Assembly: GCA_009930475.1 (NCBI GenBank)
Contig: RZYC01000025.1
Location: 1 to 46,265 of the forward strand
Direction of reading: 5' to 3'
DNA length: 46,265 nucleotides
From: Spartobacteria bacterium
Lineage (GTDB): Bacteria; Verrucomicrobiota; Kiritimatiellia; RZYC01
The position numbers were made by a program, and so were the translations under genes. The notes below the pieces were generated by a model that was not told the origin of the DNA, did not search any database, and was given only the letters and a program-made list of their open reading frames with translations. Shown here piece after piece: positions 1-8,645 of this stretch (its first letter is position 1; every line of letters begins with the position of its first letter).

Positions 1-155
1 GGGAGCTTCGATTCAGTAGACGTATCCCCTCTCTGGGGACATAAAAAAGAACAATGAACAAAACTAAAAAAGTGACAACTTAAAATCAGGACTGGACAGT
101 ATGGCTCCAGACAAAAAAATACGGGTGATGAATCAACGCCGAAAGAATCGCTGTC

Positions 156-3100
156 ATGAATGAACCAAAACTGGGTATGAGTATGCGGGTCAAGCTCGCC
201 TTGCTGTCATGGTTGATCACCATTATTACACTGATTCTGTTTGTGTGTGTTCTTCTCCCCTTTCAGCGCAATACATTCCTTGAGAATCTGAAGGCGCAGG
301 CGCAGAGCGTGGCCTTCTCGCTTCAGGATGTGGCCGCCCGTGCAGTGGTGACGGAGGATTTCGGAAATGTGGTGGATCATTGTGTGGAACTACTTCAGAA
401 TGATGAGGCATTGGAGTTTCTGGTTCTTATTCGCCATGATGGCTTTGCGCTGATTCACACGCAGTCGGGCTGGCGGAATGAAATGCTGGAAACCGGTGAT
501 CTCCTGCAGGATCGAACGGTGCATCAGCGCATTGGAAGATGTGATTTTGTTGATAATGAGGTTTTTGAATACTGGCGGCCCTTTGATTATTCGGGCATTG
601 AATGGGGCTGGATTCACGTCGGACTGTCGCTGAAAACCTATAATGCCAATGTACGGGAATCCTATTTCCGCACCTTATGGCTGGCGACATGCTGCATTCT
701 TATCGGACTGCTGGCATCCATTGAATATGCTCGACGTTCGGTCAAACCGCTTCTACAGTTGCAGAATGCCTCAACCCGTATCGCCCAGGGCGAACTGTAT
801 GTTCGTGCCTGCGTGAACAATCGCGATGAAATCGGTATGCTGGCCGAATCGTTTAATGCCATGGCTGAAGCCATCAGCAAGCGGGAAGAGCGGCTCAGTT
901 CGCAAAGTTTGGCCTTGTCCGCTCTGGCCACCGACGGACAGTTGCTGACGGGAAATATTGCGGACGCGGCACAGCATATTGCCTGCGTCTCGGCCACGAC
1001 ACTGGGTGTTTTTCGCTGTTCCATCTGGCTAATGGATAGTCAGAGCGAATGCCTGGTCTGCACAGCTAAATATGTAAAAGAGACCGCATCTGCATTGCCG
1101 GGAAACGATATTCCCGACCCCGTTTTTCCGGGAAAAAAAATGCAGCGGAACCGGTTTCCCAAGTACTTTGAGTCATTGGAGAATAATCGCAACCTTTCCA
1201 TTTCTGATGTGCATAAAGATCCCAGAACAGCCGCTTTCAGAAAAATGCTCCTCTATCCGTTAAACATCACAGCGGCGCTGCATGCCCCGGTCTTACGCGG
1301 AAAAAACGTAGCCGGTGTGATCATCTTTTCGCATACGGAAACCCCGCGTAACTGGTCGGTTGAAGAACAGAATTTTTCCTGTTCTATCGCCGATTTTATT
1401 ACCACCGTTATCGAAGCGGCAGAACGTAAAAAAGCGCAGGACGAACTCCTTCAGGCGAAGGAGGCCGCTGAAGCGGCAAATGTGGCGAAATCCCAATTTT
1501 TAGCGCGTATGAGTCACGAAATCCGCACCCCGCTGAACGGAGTGATGGGCATGCTCCAGCTGTTAGAACGTTCGAATCTGAGTGCCAAAGATCATCATTT
1601 CGTTCAAACGGCGCTGACCACCGCCGATTCCCTGCTCACAGTCATTGGTGATGTACTGGATTTCTCTAAAATCGAGGCAGGACGTATGGAACTGATTCCT
1701 GCGGTCTTTGATCTTCGCAATTCCATTGATTGCGCCGTGCGCATGTTTGCTAAAAATGCGGAGCAGAAAAACATTGAACTCACCTATACCGTGGATCCGA
1801 ATATTCCCGATACGGTTATGGGCGATTCCAGCAGACTGCGCCAGATCCTTATCAATCTCATCGGTAATGCCATGAAGTTCACAGAGTGCGGTGAAGTGCA
1901 TACCGGCTGTATGCTGCAGCAGGTCGAGGAAGAAACCATCACACTGGCTTTCAGTGTAAGAGATACCGGCCCTGGCATTGCCCTGGATCAGCGTATGAAC
2001 CTTTTCCATGCATTTACCCAATTGGACTCCAGTATGCAGCGGCTTCACGGGGGATCCGGTCTGGGTCTGGCCATTTCACGCCAGCTGGTGCAACTGATGG
2101 GTGGAACCATTTATGTGGAAGATGCGCCCGATCACGGAGCGGTTTTCCGTTTTACCCTTACCTTGAGCCAAGTGGATTCACTGACGGTTAAACGCAAGGA
2201 AAGAACATTGAATGTTCCGGGTATGCACGTGCTGGCGGTGGACGATAATCAGACGTCTCGCGAGATTATCATGGACTATCTGAAAGCTTGGGGATGCATC
2301 GCCGCCATGGCGTCAAACGCGTCAGATGCCATGAACCTGCTGCAGCAGGCCGAGCAGGCATCCATGCCGTTTTCCGTCGTCGTGATCGATCGGTATATGC
2401 CGGGCATTGACGGTCTGGAACTGGCGAACCTGATTCAGCGCTCCCCGCTTAAAACCATCCCCAGGCTCATTATGATGAGCGGGTTTTCCATTCCGCTGGC
2501 ACAAGAAATCACGCATTTCGGCTTTGCCTCGGCCGTCGCCAAACCCATCAGAGCATCCGATCTGTATGACGCGATTGTCTTTGTAAACAACAATAAAGAA
2601 CACCGCACACCTAAAAATGAGCCGGTGAAACCGCAGGAGATCTCTAACACAGCCAACGTGCTGCGCATCCTCCTGGCTGAAGATAATTATATCAATCAGG
2701 AGGTGGCCAAGGAAATGATCACCACACTGGGACACTACTGCGATGCGGTGTCTTCCGGCGTGGCCGTGCTTGCACAGTTAAAGCTTAATACCTACCATAT
2801 CGTGCTCATGGATTGTCAAATGCCGCAGATGGACGGCTTTGAGGCCACCAGACAGATTCGTGCATGGGAAAGCAACTGCAAAGCTGGAACACATATTCCT
2901 GTTATTGCGCTGACTGCGCAGGCCATGCAGGGCGATCGCGAATTATGCCTCAGTGCCGGGATGGATGATTATATGAGCAAGCCGCTCATGATGGATGGAC
3001 TTAGTGCAATGCTCCAAAAATGGGCACCTCAAAAAGAGGAATCCAAAGAAGTGCAGCTCACCCCGACGCTCGCCTTTCCTGAAAAGACCATCGCTGAAAC

Positions 3101-3455
3101 CGCCATAACCCGGGATTCGAGTTCCGATGAGCCCGATGCACGGGCCGTGGTGAATCAGTGCAGCGGAAACGCGGTTCTCGCGACCAGAATGATGAACCAT
3201 TTTATGGTGCAGGCCGAAGAAGATCTGACCGGAATTGAAAAACAGATTGCCGCCAAAAACTGCGAAGAAATGGTGCACAGTGCTCATCGGCTCAAAGGCT
3301 CCGCAGGGAACCTGGCTCTGGGGAAAATCCATAAAGCGGCCGCTGCGATTGTTGCGCAGGGCCGAGCCGGAACCGTAGCAGATACAAAAGACGATGTGGC
3401 CATTATTGCAAACGAATTGGAACGTTTAAAAAACAGAACATGGCTTGTTGATTGA
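156..3455 (+). CDS. Membrane hybrid histidine kinase (HAMP-GAF-HisKA-HATPase-REC-REC-Hpt)
   Basis: This 1099-residue protein is a complete phosphorelay in one chain. A membrane helix near residues 12-35, an extracytoplasmic region to about 173 and a second helix near 174-192 are followed by a HAMP segment and a GAF-like domain (about 255-420). The HisKA box has [11 protein letters not shown] with the phospho-acceptor His454. The ATP-binding part shows the N box (NLIGNAMKF), DTGPGIA and [10 protein letters not shown]. Two receivers follow: VDDN with the acceptor Asp near 743 (VIDRYMPG) and AEDN with the acceptor near 884 ([11 protein letters not shown]). An Hpt domain with [10 protein letters not shown] (His1044) ends the protein. 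All catalytic residues appear intact, so it should autophosphorylate and pass phosphate on. The signal is unknown. The gene lies 34 bases before a second signalling gene on the same strand, which is a likely partner. Domain identity is clear; the cellular role is not visible. Confidence 0.93.
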   Translation: MNEPKLGMSMRVKLALLSWLITIITLILFVCVLLPFQRNTFLENLKAQAQSVAFSLQDVAARAVVTEDFGNVVDHCVELLQNDEALEFLVLIRHDGFALIHTQSGWRNEMLETGDLLQDRTVHQRIGRCDFVDNEVFEYWRPFDYSGIEWGWIHVGLSLKTYNANVRESYFRTLWLATCCILIGLLASIEYARRSVKPLLQLQNASTRIAQGELYVRACVNNRDEIGMLAESFNAMAEAISKREERLSSQSLALSALATDGQLLTGNIADAAQHIACVSATTLGVFRCSIWLMDSQSECLVCTAKYVKETASALPGNDIPDPVFPGKKMQRNRFPKYFESLENNRNLSISDVHKDPRTAAFRKMLLYPLNITAALHAPVLRGKNVAGVIIFSHTETPRNWSVEEQNFSCSIADFITTVIEAAERKKAQDELLQAKEAAEAANVAKSQFLARMSHEIRTPLNGVMGMLQLLERSNLSAKDHHFVQTALTTADSLLTVIGDVLDFSKIEAGRMELIPAVFDLRNSIDCAVRMFAKNAEQKNIELTYTVDPNIPDTVMGDSSRLRQILINLIGNAMKFTECGEVHTGCMLQQVEEETITLAFSVRDTGPGIALDQRMNLFHAFTQLDSSMQRLHGGSGLGLAISRQLVQLMGGTIYVEDAPDHGAVFRFTLTLSQVDSLTVKRKERTLNVPGMHVLAVDDNQTSREIIMDYLKAWGCIAAMASNASDAMNLLQQAEQASMPFSVVVIDRYMPGIDGLELANLIQRSPLKTIPRLIMMSGFSIPLAQEITHFGFASAVAKPIRASDLYDAIVFVNNNKEHRTPKNEPVKPQEISNTANVLRILLAEDNYINQEVAKEMITTLGHYCDAVSSGVAVLAQLKLNTYHIVLMDCQMPQMDGFEATRQIRAWESNCKAGTHIPVIALTAQAMQGDRELCLSAGMDDYMSKPLMMDGLSAMLQKWAPQKEESKEVQLTPTLAFPEKTIAETAITRDSSSDEPDARAVVNQCSGNAVLATRMMNHFMVQAEEDLTGIEKQIAAKNCEEMVHSAHRLKGSAGNLALGKIHKAAAAIVAQGRAGTVADTKDDVAIIANELERLKNRTWLVD

Positions 3456-3489
3456 TCTATCCGGATGCCCATGGCATAAGAGGTGCAAT

Positions 3490-3543
3490 ATGACGACGAA
3501 CGAAGTTTCAACGCAGGACGAGGAGATGAAACCACTCGGATGA
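3490..3543 (+). CDS. Possible 17-residue leader peptide before the second kinase gene
   Basis: An ATG at 3490 sits 5 bases after a good ribosome-binding site (AAGAGGTG, about 3478-3485). It opens a frame reading MTTNEVSTQDEEMKPLG whose TGA overlaps the ATG of the next gene (ATGA at 3540-3543). The kinase gene itself lacks an equally well-spaced site, so this small frame may load ribosomes by translational coupling. It may equally be chance. No function is claimed. Confidence 0.35.
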   Translation: MTTNEVSTQDEEMKPLG

Positions 3544-5474
3544 ATAAGGAAACCGTGCTGGTGGTCGATGATGATATTACCATTCGCGAAATGGCGAATT
3601 ATTATCTGACGAATGCCGGATTTGACGTGGTCACGCTGGAAGACGGGTCGCGAGTGAATGAGACGCTGCGTGAACGATGCCCCCATGCCGTTTTGCTGGA
3701 TGTTCTTCTTCCTGATTCCAGCGGCTTTGATATCTGCCGGGCCATTCGCTCGATGCCCGAGGCTGAATTTATCCCTGTTGTGATGCTTACCTCCCTTAAC
3801 GATGAAGAAGCCATTCGGATCGCCTTTGAAGCCGGGGCTACAGCCTTTAGCGTAAAACCGGTCAACTGGCTGAATGAAACCTATCGCCTGCGCTATCTTC
3901 TCCGTGCCGCAAAAGCCATGAATACCCTGAATACGGCCTGCGAGGACGTCGCTCGCTCAAAAGAGGCATGGCAGCGCACCTTTGACTCTACAAGCGATGC
4001 AATTATTCTCATGGATCCCCAGCTTCATATTCGCCAGGCCAATGCCGCCGCCTTAAAAATGGTCAACCAGAATGCAGAGATGGTAGCAACCGCCTTTTGC
4101 AGCGATATCTATCACTGCTGCAAAGATAACAGTGAATGCATTGCTCGTCGCGTCCTGAATAGCGGTGTCCCCGAAACCATCGAATTAAAGTCTTTCGGGG
4201 AGCATCATCTGACCTGCCTAGTTACGGTTGCTCCCGTTAAAGATGCCACTGGAAAAATTGAAGGTCTGATCCACACAGTAAAGGACATCACCGCCTACCG
4301 TGAACTGGAAAAAGAATACCTTCATGCACAAAAAATGGAAGCCATGGGCGTGCTCGCCTCAGGTATTGCTCATGATTTTAATAACATGCTCCAAAGCATG
4401 ATGGGACTTACTGAACTGCTTGAACTCATGGATCAGGGTATACAAACGGCCGAAGAACGGGATTTCGCGCTGAACCAGATGAAATCCGTGATCATGAAGG
4501 GGCGCGGCCTCACGCAGCAGCTGCTGTGTTCTTCCAGAAAAACATCCATGGAACTAAAAGCGGTGGATGTCTCCGTCATACTGCACGGCGTACAGGAAAT
4601 CTTGCAGCATACCCTTCCCAAAATGATCCGACTCGAAATGAGCAGCGATAAGCATCTGCGCCCGGCCAAAGCTGATGCAGCCCACCTGCACCAGGTGCTG
4701 ATGAACCTGGCCATTAATGCCATGCACGCCATGCCTGATGGAGGAACCCTCCGCATCACGGCCGAAAATCTGGTGAAAAATGATGACCACGACGGCATTG
4801 CAGCCGGACTCTACACCCTCATTACAGTAACCGACACCGGCTGCGGAATGTCGGAACGCGTGCAGTCTCGTATTTTTGAACCCTTCTACACAACAAAAAC
4901 CGAAGGCAATGGAACAGGACTCGGCCTGTCTGTAGCCTACGGAATTATACGGGATCATAGCGGCCATATACGCTGTAAAAGCAAACCGGGGGCTGGAACC
5001 ACTTTTCAACTGTATATTCCCATCTACGAAAAGCCACATGCCGTGGCTGCCGAACCTAAAAAAGGGCCGCAGCCCAATCGTCCGCATAAATCCGCACAGG
5101 GCGAATTGATCCTCATCGCCGATGATGCAGAGATTATTCTGGAAACAGCCGTGCGTTTCTTTACCAGCGACGGCTATCAGGTTCTAAAAGCCACCGATGG
5201 CGTCGAAGCACTGGAGCTGTACAAACAATACAAAAACAAAATCAGCACCATCATTCTGGATATGAATATGCCCAACATGGACGGCGAAACCTGCCTTCAT
5301 AACCTCGCCGAAATGAACTGCACCGTCCCCACCATCATTGCCACCGGAGCCCTGCTCAGTGCGCAGCACAAAAAAGAACTGCTGCAATACGCCCGGGAAA
5401 TCATTGCAAAACCATACAGTCATAACACCCTCATGGAAGCCATTCATCGCATCACAGATCAAAAACCACAGTAA
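3540..5474 (+). CDS. Receiver-PAS-histidine kinase-receiver protein
   Basis: This soluble 644-residue hybrid has no membrane segment. An N-terminal receiver (VVDDD, acceptor Asp54 in LLDVLLPDS, conserved Lys in SVKPV) is followed by a PAS domain (about 140-260). The kinase dimerisation box is GIAHDFNNML with His278, of the NtrB-like HDFNN type. The ATPase region shows NLAINAMHAMP, DTGCGMS and GTGLGLSVAYGI. A C-terminal receiver has acceptor Asp574 (ILDMNMPNMDG) and a conserved Lys in IIAKPYS. I chose the ATG at 3540 because the receiver fold begins there. A GTG at 3483 in the same frame would add 19 unstructured residues. It is probably co-transcribed with the kinase upstream and could take phosphate from that kinase's Hpt domain (inference). 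Confidence 0.9.
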   Translation: MNKETVLVVDDDITIREMANYYLTNAGFDVVTLEDGSRVNETLRERCPHAVLLDVLLPDSSGFDICRAIRSMPEAEFIPVVMLTSLNDEEAIRIAFEAGATAFSVKPVNWLNETYRLRYLLRAAKAMNTLNTACEDVARSKEAWQRTFDSTSDAIILMDPQLHIRQANAAALKMVNQNAEMVATAFCSDIYHCCKDNSECIARRVLNSGVPETIELKSFGEHHLTCLVTVAPVKDATGKIEGLIHTVKDITAYRELEKEYLHAQKMEAMGVLASGIAHDFNNMLQSMMGLTELLELMDQGIQTAEERDFALNQMKSVIMKGRGLTQQLLCSSRKTSMELKAVDVSVILHGVQEILQHTLPKMIRLEMSSDKHLRPAKADAAHLHQVLMNLAINAMHAMPDGGTLRITAENLVKNDDHDGIAAGLYTLITVTDTGCGMSERVQSRIFEPFYTTKTEGNGTGLGLSVAYGIIRDHSGHIRCKSKPGAGTTFQLYIPIYEKPHAVAAEPKKGPQPNRPHKSAQGELILIADDAEIILETAVRFFTSDGYQVLKATDGVEALELYKQYKNKISTIILDMNMPNMDGETCLHNLAEMNCTVPTIIATGALLSAQHKKELLQYAREIIAKPYSHNTLMEAIHRITDQKPQ

Positions 5475-5559
5475 TCCCCCGAAAAATCTTTTTCACATTT
5501 CACGACAAAATGATTGTCACCCTGGCAACACCCTGATATACGTTTTTTCTCGTTTACAA

Positions 5560-5636
5560 GCCTCGGTAGCTCAGTTGGATAGAGCAACGGATTTCTAATC
5601 CGTAGGTCACAGGTTCGATCCCTGTCCGGGGCACCA
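5560..5636 (+). tRNA. tRNA-Arg(TCT), CCA encoded
   Basis: A full cloverleaf can be drawn. The acceptor stem is GCCTCGG with CCGGGGC, the D arm contains AGCTCAGTTGGATAGAGC, the anticodon stem is ACGGA/TCCGT with loop TTTCTAA (anticodon TCT), and the T arm is ACAGG-TTCGATC-CCTGT. The discriminator is A, and CCA is present at 5634-5636. It reads AGA codons. It lies 85 bases after the kinase gene. The DNA after its 3' end changes character (few genes, phage-like relics), the usual picture when a tRNA gene serves as an integration site. Confidence 0.96.
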
Positions 5637-5727
5637 TTGATGAACAATGACTTACGACGATTTACCCACCCCTTCAGCATACCGCCGATTGTCTTAAAAT
5701 GCCCCTGTTTTCGTTGGTTTTCGTTGC

Positions 5728-5870
5728 AAAAGGTTAGCAAAAGGTTAGCACGCTTTTTCTGCGATATCCATCATCCCCAGTAATAACGGCGCGTATTTGC
5801 CAGCAAAATAATGAAGACGCACATCCTCTTTGCTAACCATTCAAGCGTCATTGCTAACCATTTGCTAACC
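5728..5870. repeat. Cluster of GGTTAGC / GCTAACC words beside the tRNA, possible integrase arm sites
   Basis: An 11-base unit AAAAGGTTAGC is repeated in direct tandem at 5728-5738 and 5739-5749. The inverted word GCTAACC, each time preceded by T or TT, occurs at 5832-5838, 5853-5859 and 5864-5870. Five copies in two orientations within 143 bases, starting 92 bases after a tRNA gene, resemble the arm-type sites that tyrosine recombinases bind next to their attachment site. No integrase gene was found in the window, so the link is an inference. Confidence 0.45.
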
Positions 5871-6243
5871 CCATCGACTTTATATGTCTATTCCGCAACA
5901 CCATACATGCATTGTTAATGATTAATCCACCGATATCAACGCGACTACGTAGTGCTACCTCATGGCAAGACTGGTCTGGTCGAATCGGCAAATCTGACGA
6001 CGCGGTACTACATCATAACAGGTCTGACCTTGGCGACATGGTCAATCAATGGCGTCGTCACATCGGCAAATCCCCTACTGGTCGGAGGATAGATGACGGG
6101 TGGCGGAGTGCTGGAAGAGTTGGAACGGGGTCTGTGTGTGGTGTGGCGGACGGGGTCAGGACGGCATGGTTAATGACTAGTGTGTCCGCGCGTGAGGGGG
6201 TACGGGGGGTCTTGCGCAATCCATATCTATATAGACCCACCAT
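5871..6243. other. Stretch without a recognisable gene
   Basis: Short open frames exist here on both strands, but none has a ribosome-binding site, a plausible composition or a recognisable domain. The stretch appears to be non-coding or eroded island DNA. Confidence 0.5.
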
Positions 6244-6644
6244 TTAAACCCGCCACCAAAAAACGGGTCTTACACTTTGCCCCTGCTTTGTGGGATCTTC
6301 CAGAACATCCGCCGTCATATACGCACCGTGTTTGCGGACTGAGGAGAGAACTCCGATGTGACCCAGTCCGTGAACGCTTCAGCAGACGGCATTTTTGAAC
6401 GCATGATCAGGCGGTAAAGATCGGATTCGGGGATGATCGCCAAACCTCTATTAGGTATTTCAAAAGTCGCGTTTTGCGATGTTAGGATTTTCGCAGATTT
6501 GCAGTGTTTTATAACCGCATCTGAAGCATTGCTATACCCCAGCACATCGCACACATCCTTCGCCACGAACCAAGGCTCCCCGTTTTGATCTGTGATCCGG
6601 ACACCGTGTCTCTGAAAATCTTTTGTCATTAATTCTGCGTTCAT
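6244..6644 (-). pseudogene. Bro-N (phage antirepressor family) protein, frameshifted
   Basis: Reading from the ATG at 6644, the protein has the Bro-N core: VRITDQNGEPWFVAKDVCDVLGYSN, then a basic stretch and LAIIPESDLYRLIMRSKMPSAEAFTDWV. This is the DNA-binding domain of BRO / phage antirepressor proteins. The expected continuation, of the form VLPSVRKHGAYMTADVLEDP, is present but in another frame, so one base has been gained or lost near 6345-6355. The shifted frame runs to a stop at 6244-6246. In the unshifted frame the protein ends in 11 unrelated residues. A 14-base direct repeat flanks the gene. It is likely a phage-derived relic, although a truncated Bro-N product could still bind DNA. 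Confidence 0.75.
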
Positions 6645-6703
6645 GTCGTCGAACCGGATTTGATTTTTTTCGCGGTGAACAATTGCAGAGGTCTTACACT
6701 TTG
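6266..6703. repeat. 14-base direct repeat flanking the Bro-N relic
   Basis: GGTCTTACACTTTG occurs at 6266-6279 (near the end of the Bro-N relic) and again at 6690-6703 (46 bases before its start). The two copies bracket the gene. A 14-base exact match at this spacing is unlikely by chance and may mark an insertion or a duplicated regulatory site. Confidence 0.4.
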
Positions 6704-7075
6704 GAAAAACAATGATTATGTATCCTTGCTCTGCTGAACAAGATGAAGGGGAGATCAATTTATATCGTGCGTTGCTGGTTCTCAGCAATTTGCGAGCGCA
6801 ACACAGCGCTAAACATGCTTTCCATCCTCTCTGCAATCATAAAAGGGAACATTCCAGTGCTATCTATTGTTGACGACCAACCTGCGCAGGGCTATCATCG
6901 CTGAAGTTGACTGAGAGAGATGCATGAATAGTTTTTATTTCTCTATATTCAGTGTCGTTGGTAGAACGGATAAAGTGATTCAAGCATATAGCTAAAGGTG
7001 CATATCACAAATCTAATACGAACGATGAAATACGATAGAAGTAATGGATATTTTTATTCAGAAAGGGCGGATAAT
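6645..7075. other. Intergenic stretch, no gene seen
   Basis: Apart from one copy of the 14-base repeat and the presumed promoters of the two divergent genes on either side, I see no coding sequence here. The sequence becomes AT-rich towards 7000. Confidence 0.5.
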
Positions 7076-7699
7076 ATGCGTTTATATTTCAAAATCATTA
7101 TGTCGTTTTTTACAAGTCTCCTCTTTTTGAGCACTACATACGGGCTTACTTGTACAGATCTCAACGGTGCATATGTTTATTCCCAAGGATCAAGTCCCGT
7201 ATATTTAGGATTTTTTGGTAGTAATTATGCATCGCACTCTATTATGAATACGTTTGGGACTTATGGTTCCTCATATAGCTCATGTAGTGTCAGAAATGCC
7301 TTTGGGACTTATGGTTCCGCGTACAGTGCTTACAGTGCTAACAATCAATACAGCACAACCCCTCCCAAAATATACAAATACGGGATACTGATCGCGTATC
7401 TGACGACAAATCCGTATATTAATGGTGGTGTTTCACTCGCAGAAATTGATGCCTCTTGCACATTTTATGCAACAATGGCAGCTACTGGTTCTCCTTCACC
7501 AGATCCAACGCCAGACCCAACAAGCACACCGATTCCGCACTCAACAAGCACATCAACACCGCACCCAACGAGCACATCAACACCACGCCCAACAAGCACA
7601 CCGATTCCGCACCCAACAAGCACATCAACACCACGCCCAACGAGCACACCGATTCCAACTCGTACCGATGAATTTCCATGGATTCTATTTATCCGTTGA
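7076..7699 (+). CDS. Secreted YGSxYS-repeat protein with Thr/Pro/Ser-rich tail
   Basis: The ATG at 7076 follows AAAGGGCGG at good spacing and gives a 207-residue protein. It begins with a signal peptide (MRLYFKIIMSFFTSLLFLST, cleavage probably after TYG). The middle has three turns of a short repeat: SNYASHSIMN-FGTYGSSYSS, then VRNAFGTYGSAYSAYSANNQY, then PPKIYKYGILIAYLTTNPY. This NxFGxYGSxYS pattern occurs in small extracellular bacterial proteins of unknown function (from memory, family not named). The last 60 or so residues are a PTSTPIPxPTSTSTP tandem repeat, probably an extended and possibly glycosylated stalk. It ends in a short hydrophobic stretch (FPWILFIR). An in-frame ATG at 6998 has no ribosome-binding site. 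It stands alone in the gene-poor region. Confidence 0.7.
   Translation: MRLYFKIIMSFFTSLLFLSTTYGLTCTDLNGAYVYSQGSSPVYLGFFGSNYASHSIMNTFGTYGSSYSSCSVRNAFGTYGSAYSAYSANNQYSTTPPKIYKYGILIAYLTTNPYINGGVSLAEIDASCTFYATMAATGSPSPDPTPDPTSTPIPHSTSTSTPHPTSTSTPRPTSTPIPHPTSTSTPRPTSTPIPTRTDEFPWILFIR
7500..7660. repeat. Coding minisatellite for the Thr/Pro/Ser tail
   Basis: Units of the form CCAACAAGCACA followed by CCGATTCCGCAC or TCAACACCACGC are repeated in imperfect tandem. Because the unit lengths are multiples of three, length changes keep the reading frame. The same repeats create long open frames in other phases and on the other strand, and these are not genes. Confidence 0.8.
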
Positions 7700-7990
7700 C
7701 CATCTGTAGAAAGCACCCATTGGACGTGAATTACAACGCAGGTATACTCACTCGTCATTTTCTAGGACACTTGTCGTAATTGATGAAGTCGATGTGCTTC
7801 AAAGACATTTAATAATGTCCTTAAAACATTAGCGCCAGTTCGCTGCAGATTCCGTGAATAGACTTGCTGATTGTGGTGTAATAATGTTAGCGGTTAAAAA
7901 GGTACTCAAATGGCTTACCGGTCTGCGTTGTGTGCTGTGTGGGGCTGAGGATGGCGTATGTGGGGTAGAGGGTGAGCATCATCACCGACT
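7700..7990. other. Stretch without a recognisable gene
   Basis: Nothing coding is supported here. The end of the stretch (about 7920-7980) is G- and T-rich and of low complexity. Confidence 0.5.
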
Positions 7991-8428
7991 TCAGCAATGG
8001 ACGCCATACGCTTTAACGACGTCCTGAAGCTGTCCAAGGAAGTTCCTGAGCAACGCTTCGACGTAAACCCCGCCATGATCCCCGACAAAACAGAAGGAGA
8101 TATTATAGCGATTCTGCCAACTGGCAATGGAGACTACTACAGATTGCGTAGACACTTTGCTTCTGTAGTCACCAGACACTATATCCTGTAGCTCCGCCTC
8201 AATGATGACACATCGGCACCTGTACGCCTGTAGTCGGTGCAGTTCACGCTTGAATCTCTCGCGGCCTGAAGCGGTACATCCGATTAGGTCAGACAATGAC
8301 TTCCGCTCTATGCTGACAAGGTCAGTCAATCCGGATAGGGAATAATCGCCGCTAGTCAATGTTCCGGTTTCTACGGTCACGGCATCGCTAAATTTAAACG
8401 GGGTCTGTTCTCTGGAGTCTTGAACAAT
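7991..8428 (-). CDS. ERCC4-type nuclease domain protein, start codon missing or unusual
   Basis: The protein carries the ERCC4 (XPF/Mus81-like) nuclease core. DSREQTPFKFSD comes first, then TSGDYSLSGLTDLVSIERKSLSDLIGC, giving the GD and ERKxxxD motifs, followed by RERFKRELHRLQAY. The family cuts branched or flapped DNA, and small stand-alone versions occur in phages and mobile elements. The first conventional start in frame is a GTG at 8380, which would remove DSREQTPF. The frame remains open upstream to a stop at 8447-8449 but contains no ATG, GTG or TTG there. Only ATT (8428) or ATA would give the whole domain. Either a rare start is used or the start was lost in the duplication just upstream. 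It may be a pseudogene. Confidence 0.6.
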   Translation of the reverse strand: MVQDSREQTPFKFSDAVTVETGTLTSGDYSLSGLTDLVSIERKSLSDLIGCTASGRERFKRELHRLQAYRCRCVIIEAELQDIVSGDYRSKVSTQSVVVSIASWQNRYNISFCFVGDHGGVYVEALLRNFLGQLQDVVKAYGVHC

Positions 8429-8495
8429 TCTATGTATGTCCTCGTATTATGACTCGAACTTTGCAAGACAATTCTATGTATGTCCTCATATTATG
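8424..8495. repeat. 28-base direct repeat upstream of the ERCC4 gene
   Basis: A 28-base unit starting ACAATTCTATGTATGTCC lies at 8424-8451 and again at 8468-8495, with one mismatch (G/A at 8444 against 8488). The units are 44 bases apart and overlap the expected start region of the ERCC4 gene. In the distal copy the unit supplies an ATG after a purine-rich stretch on the minus strand. In the proximal copy that ATG is ACG, which may explain the missing start. Confidence 0.75.
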
Positions 8496-8645
8496 CTAAC
8501 TGATTCCGGCTCCGATTATTTCTGCACTTCTTCTTGACTTTCAGCATCTCAATCCTCCAGATTTAACTATAGTGTTCTGCTTTGAAATCACTGTCAACAT
8601 CGTGCCAGAAAAGCAGTTTTTCCCCTTACGTTACGGAGATCATGA

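Noticed and set aside
5459-5740. Minus-strand open frame containing the RDRTCDLRIRNPLLYPTELPRL-type peptide
   Set aside because: It is the antisense translation of the tRNA-Arg gene, a well-known annotation artefact.
5750-5870. Possible integrase C-terminus in the minus strand near the tRNA
   Set aside because: A 31-codon frame exists (starting MVSKEDVRLHYFAGKYA) but shows no tyrosine-recombinase motif, and it arises from the repeated GGTTAGC words.
5912-6247. Plus-strand frame of 111 codons in the gene-poor region
   Set aside because: No ribosome-binding site, no domain, and an Arg/Gly/Trp-rich composition typical of non-coding sequence.
7422-7758. Overlapping Gln/His-rich and Cys/Val/Leu-rich frames on both strands
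   Set aside because: They are other phases of the coding minisatellite of the secreted protein at 7076-7699.
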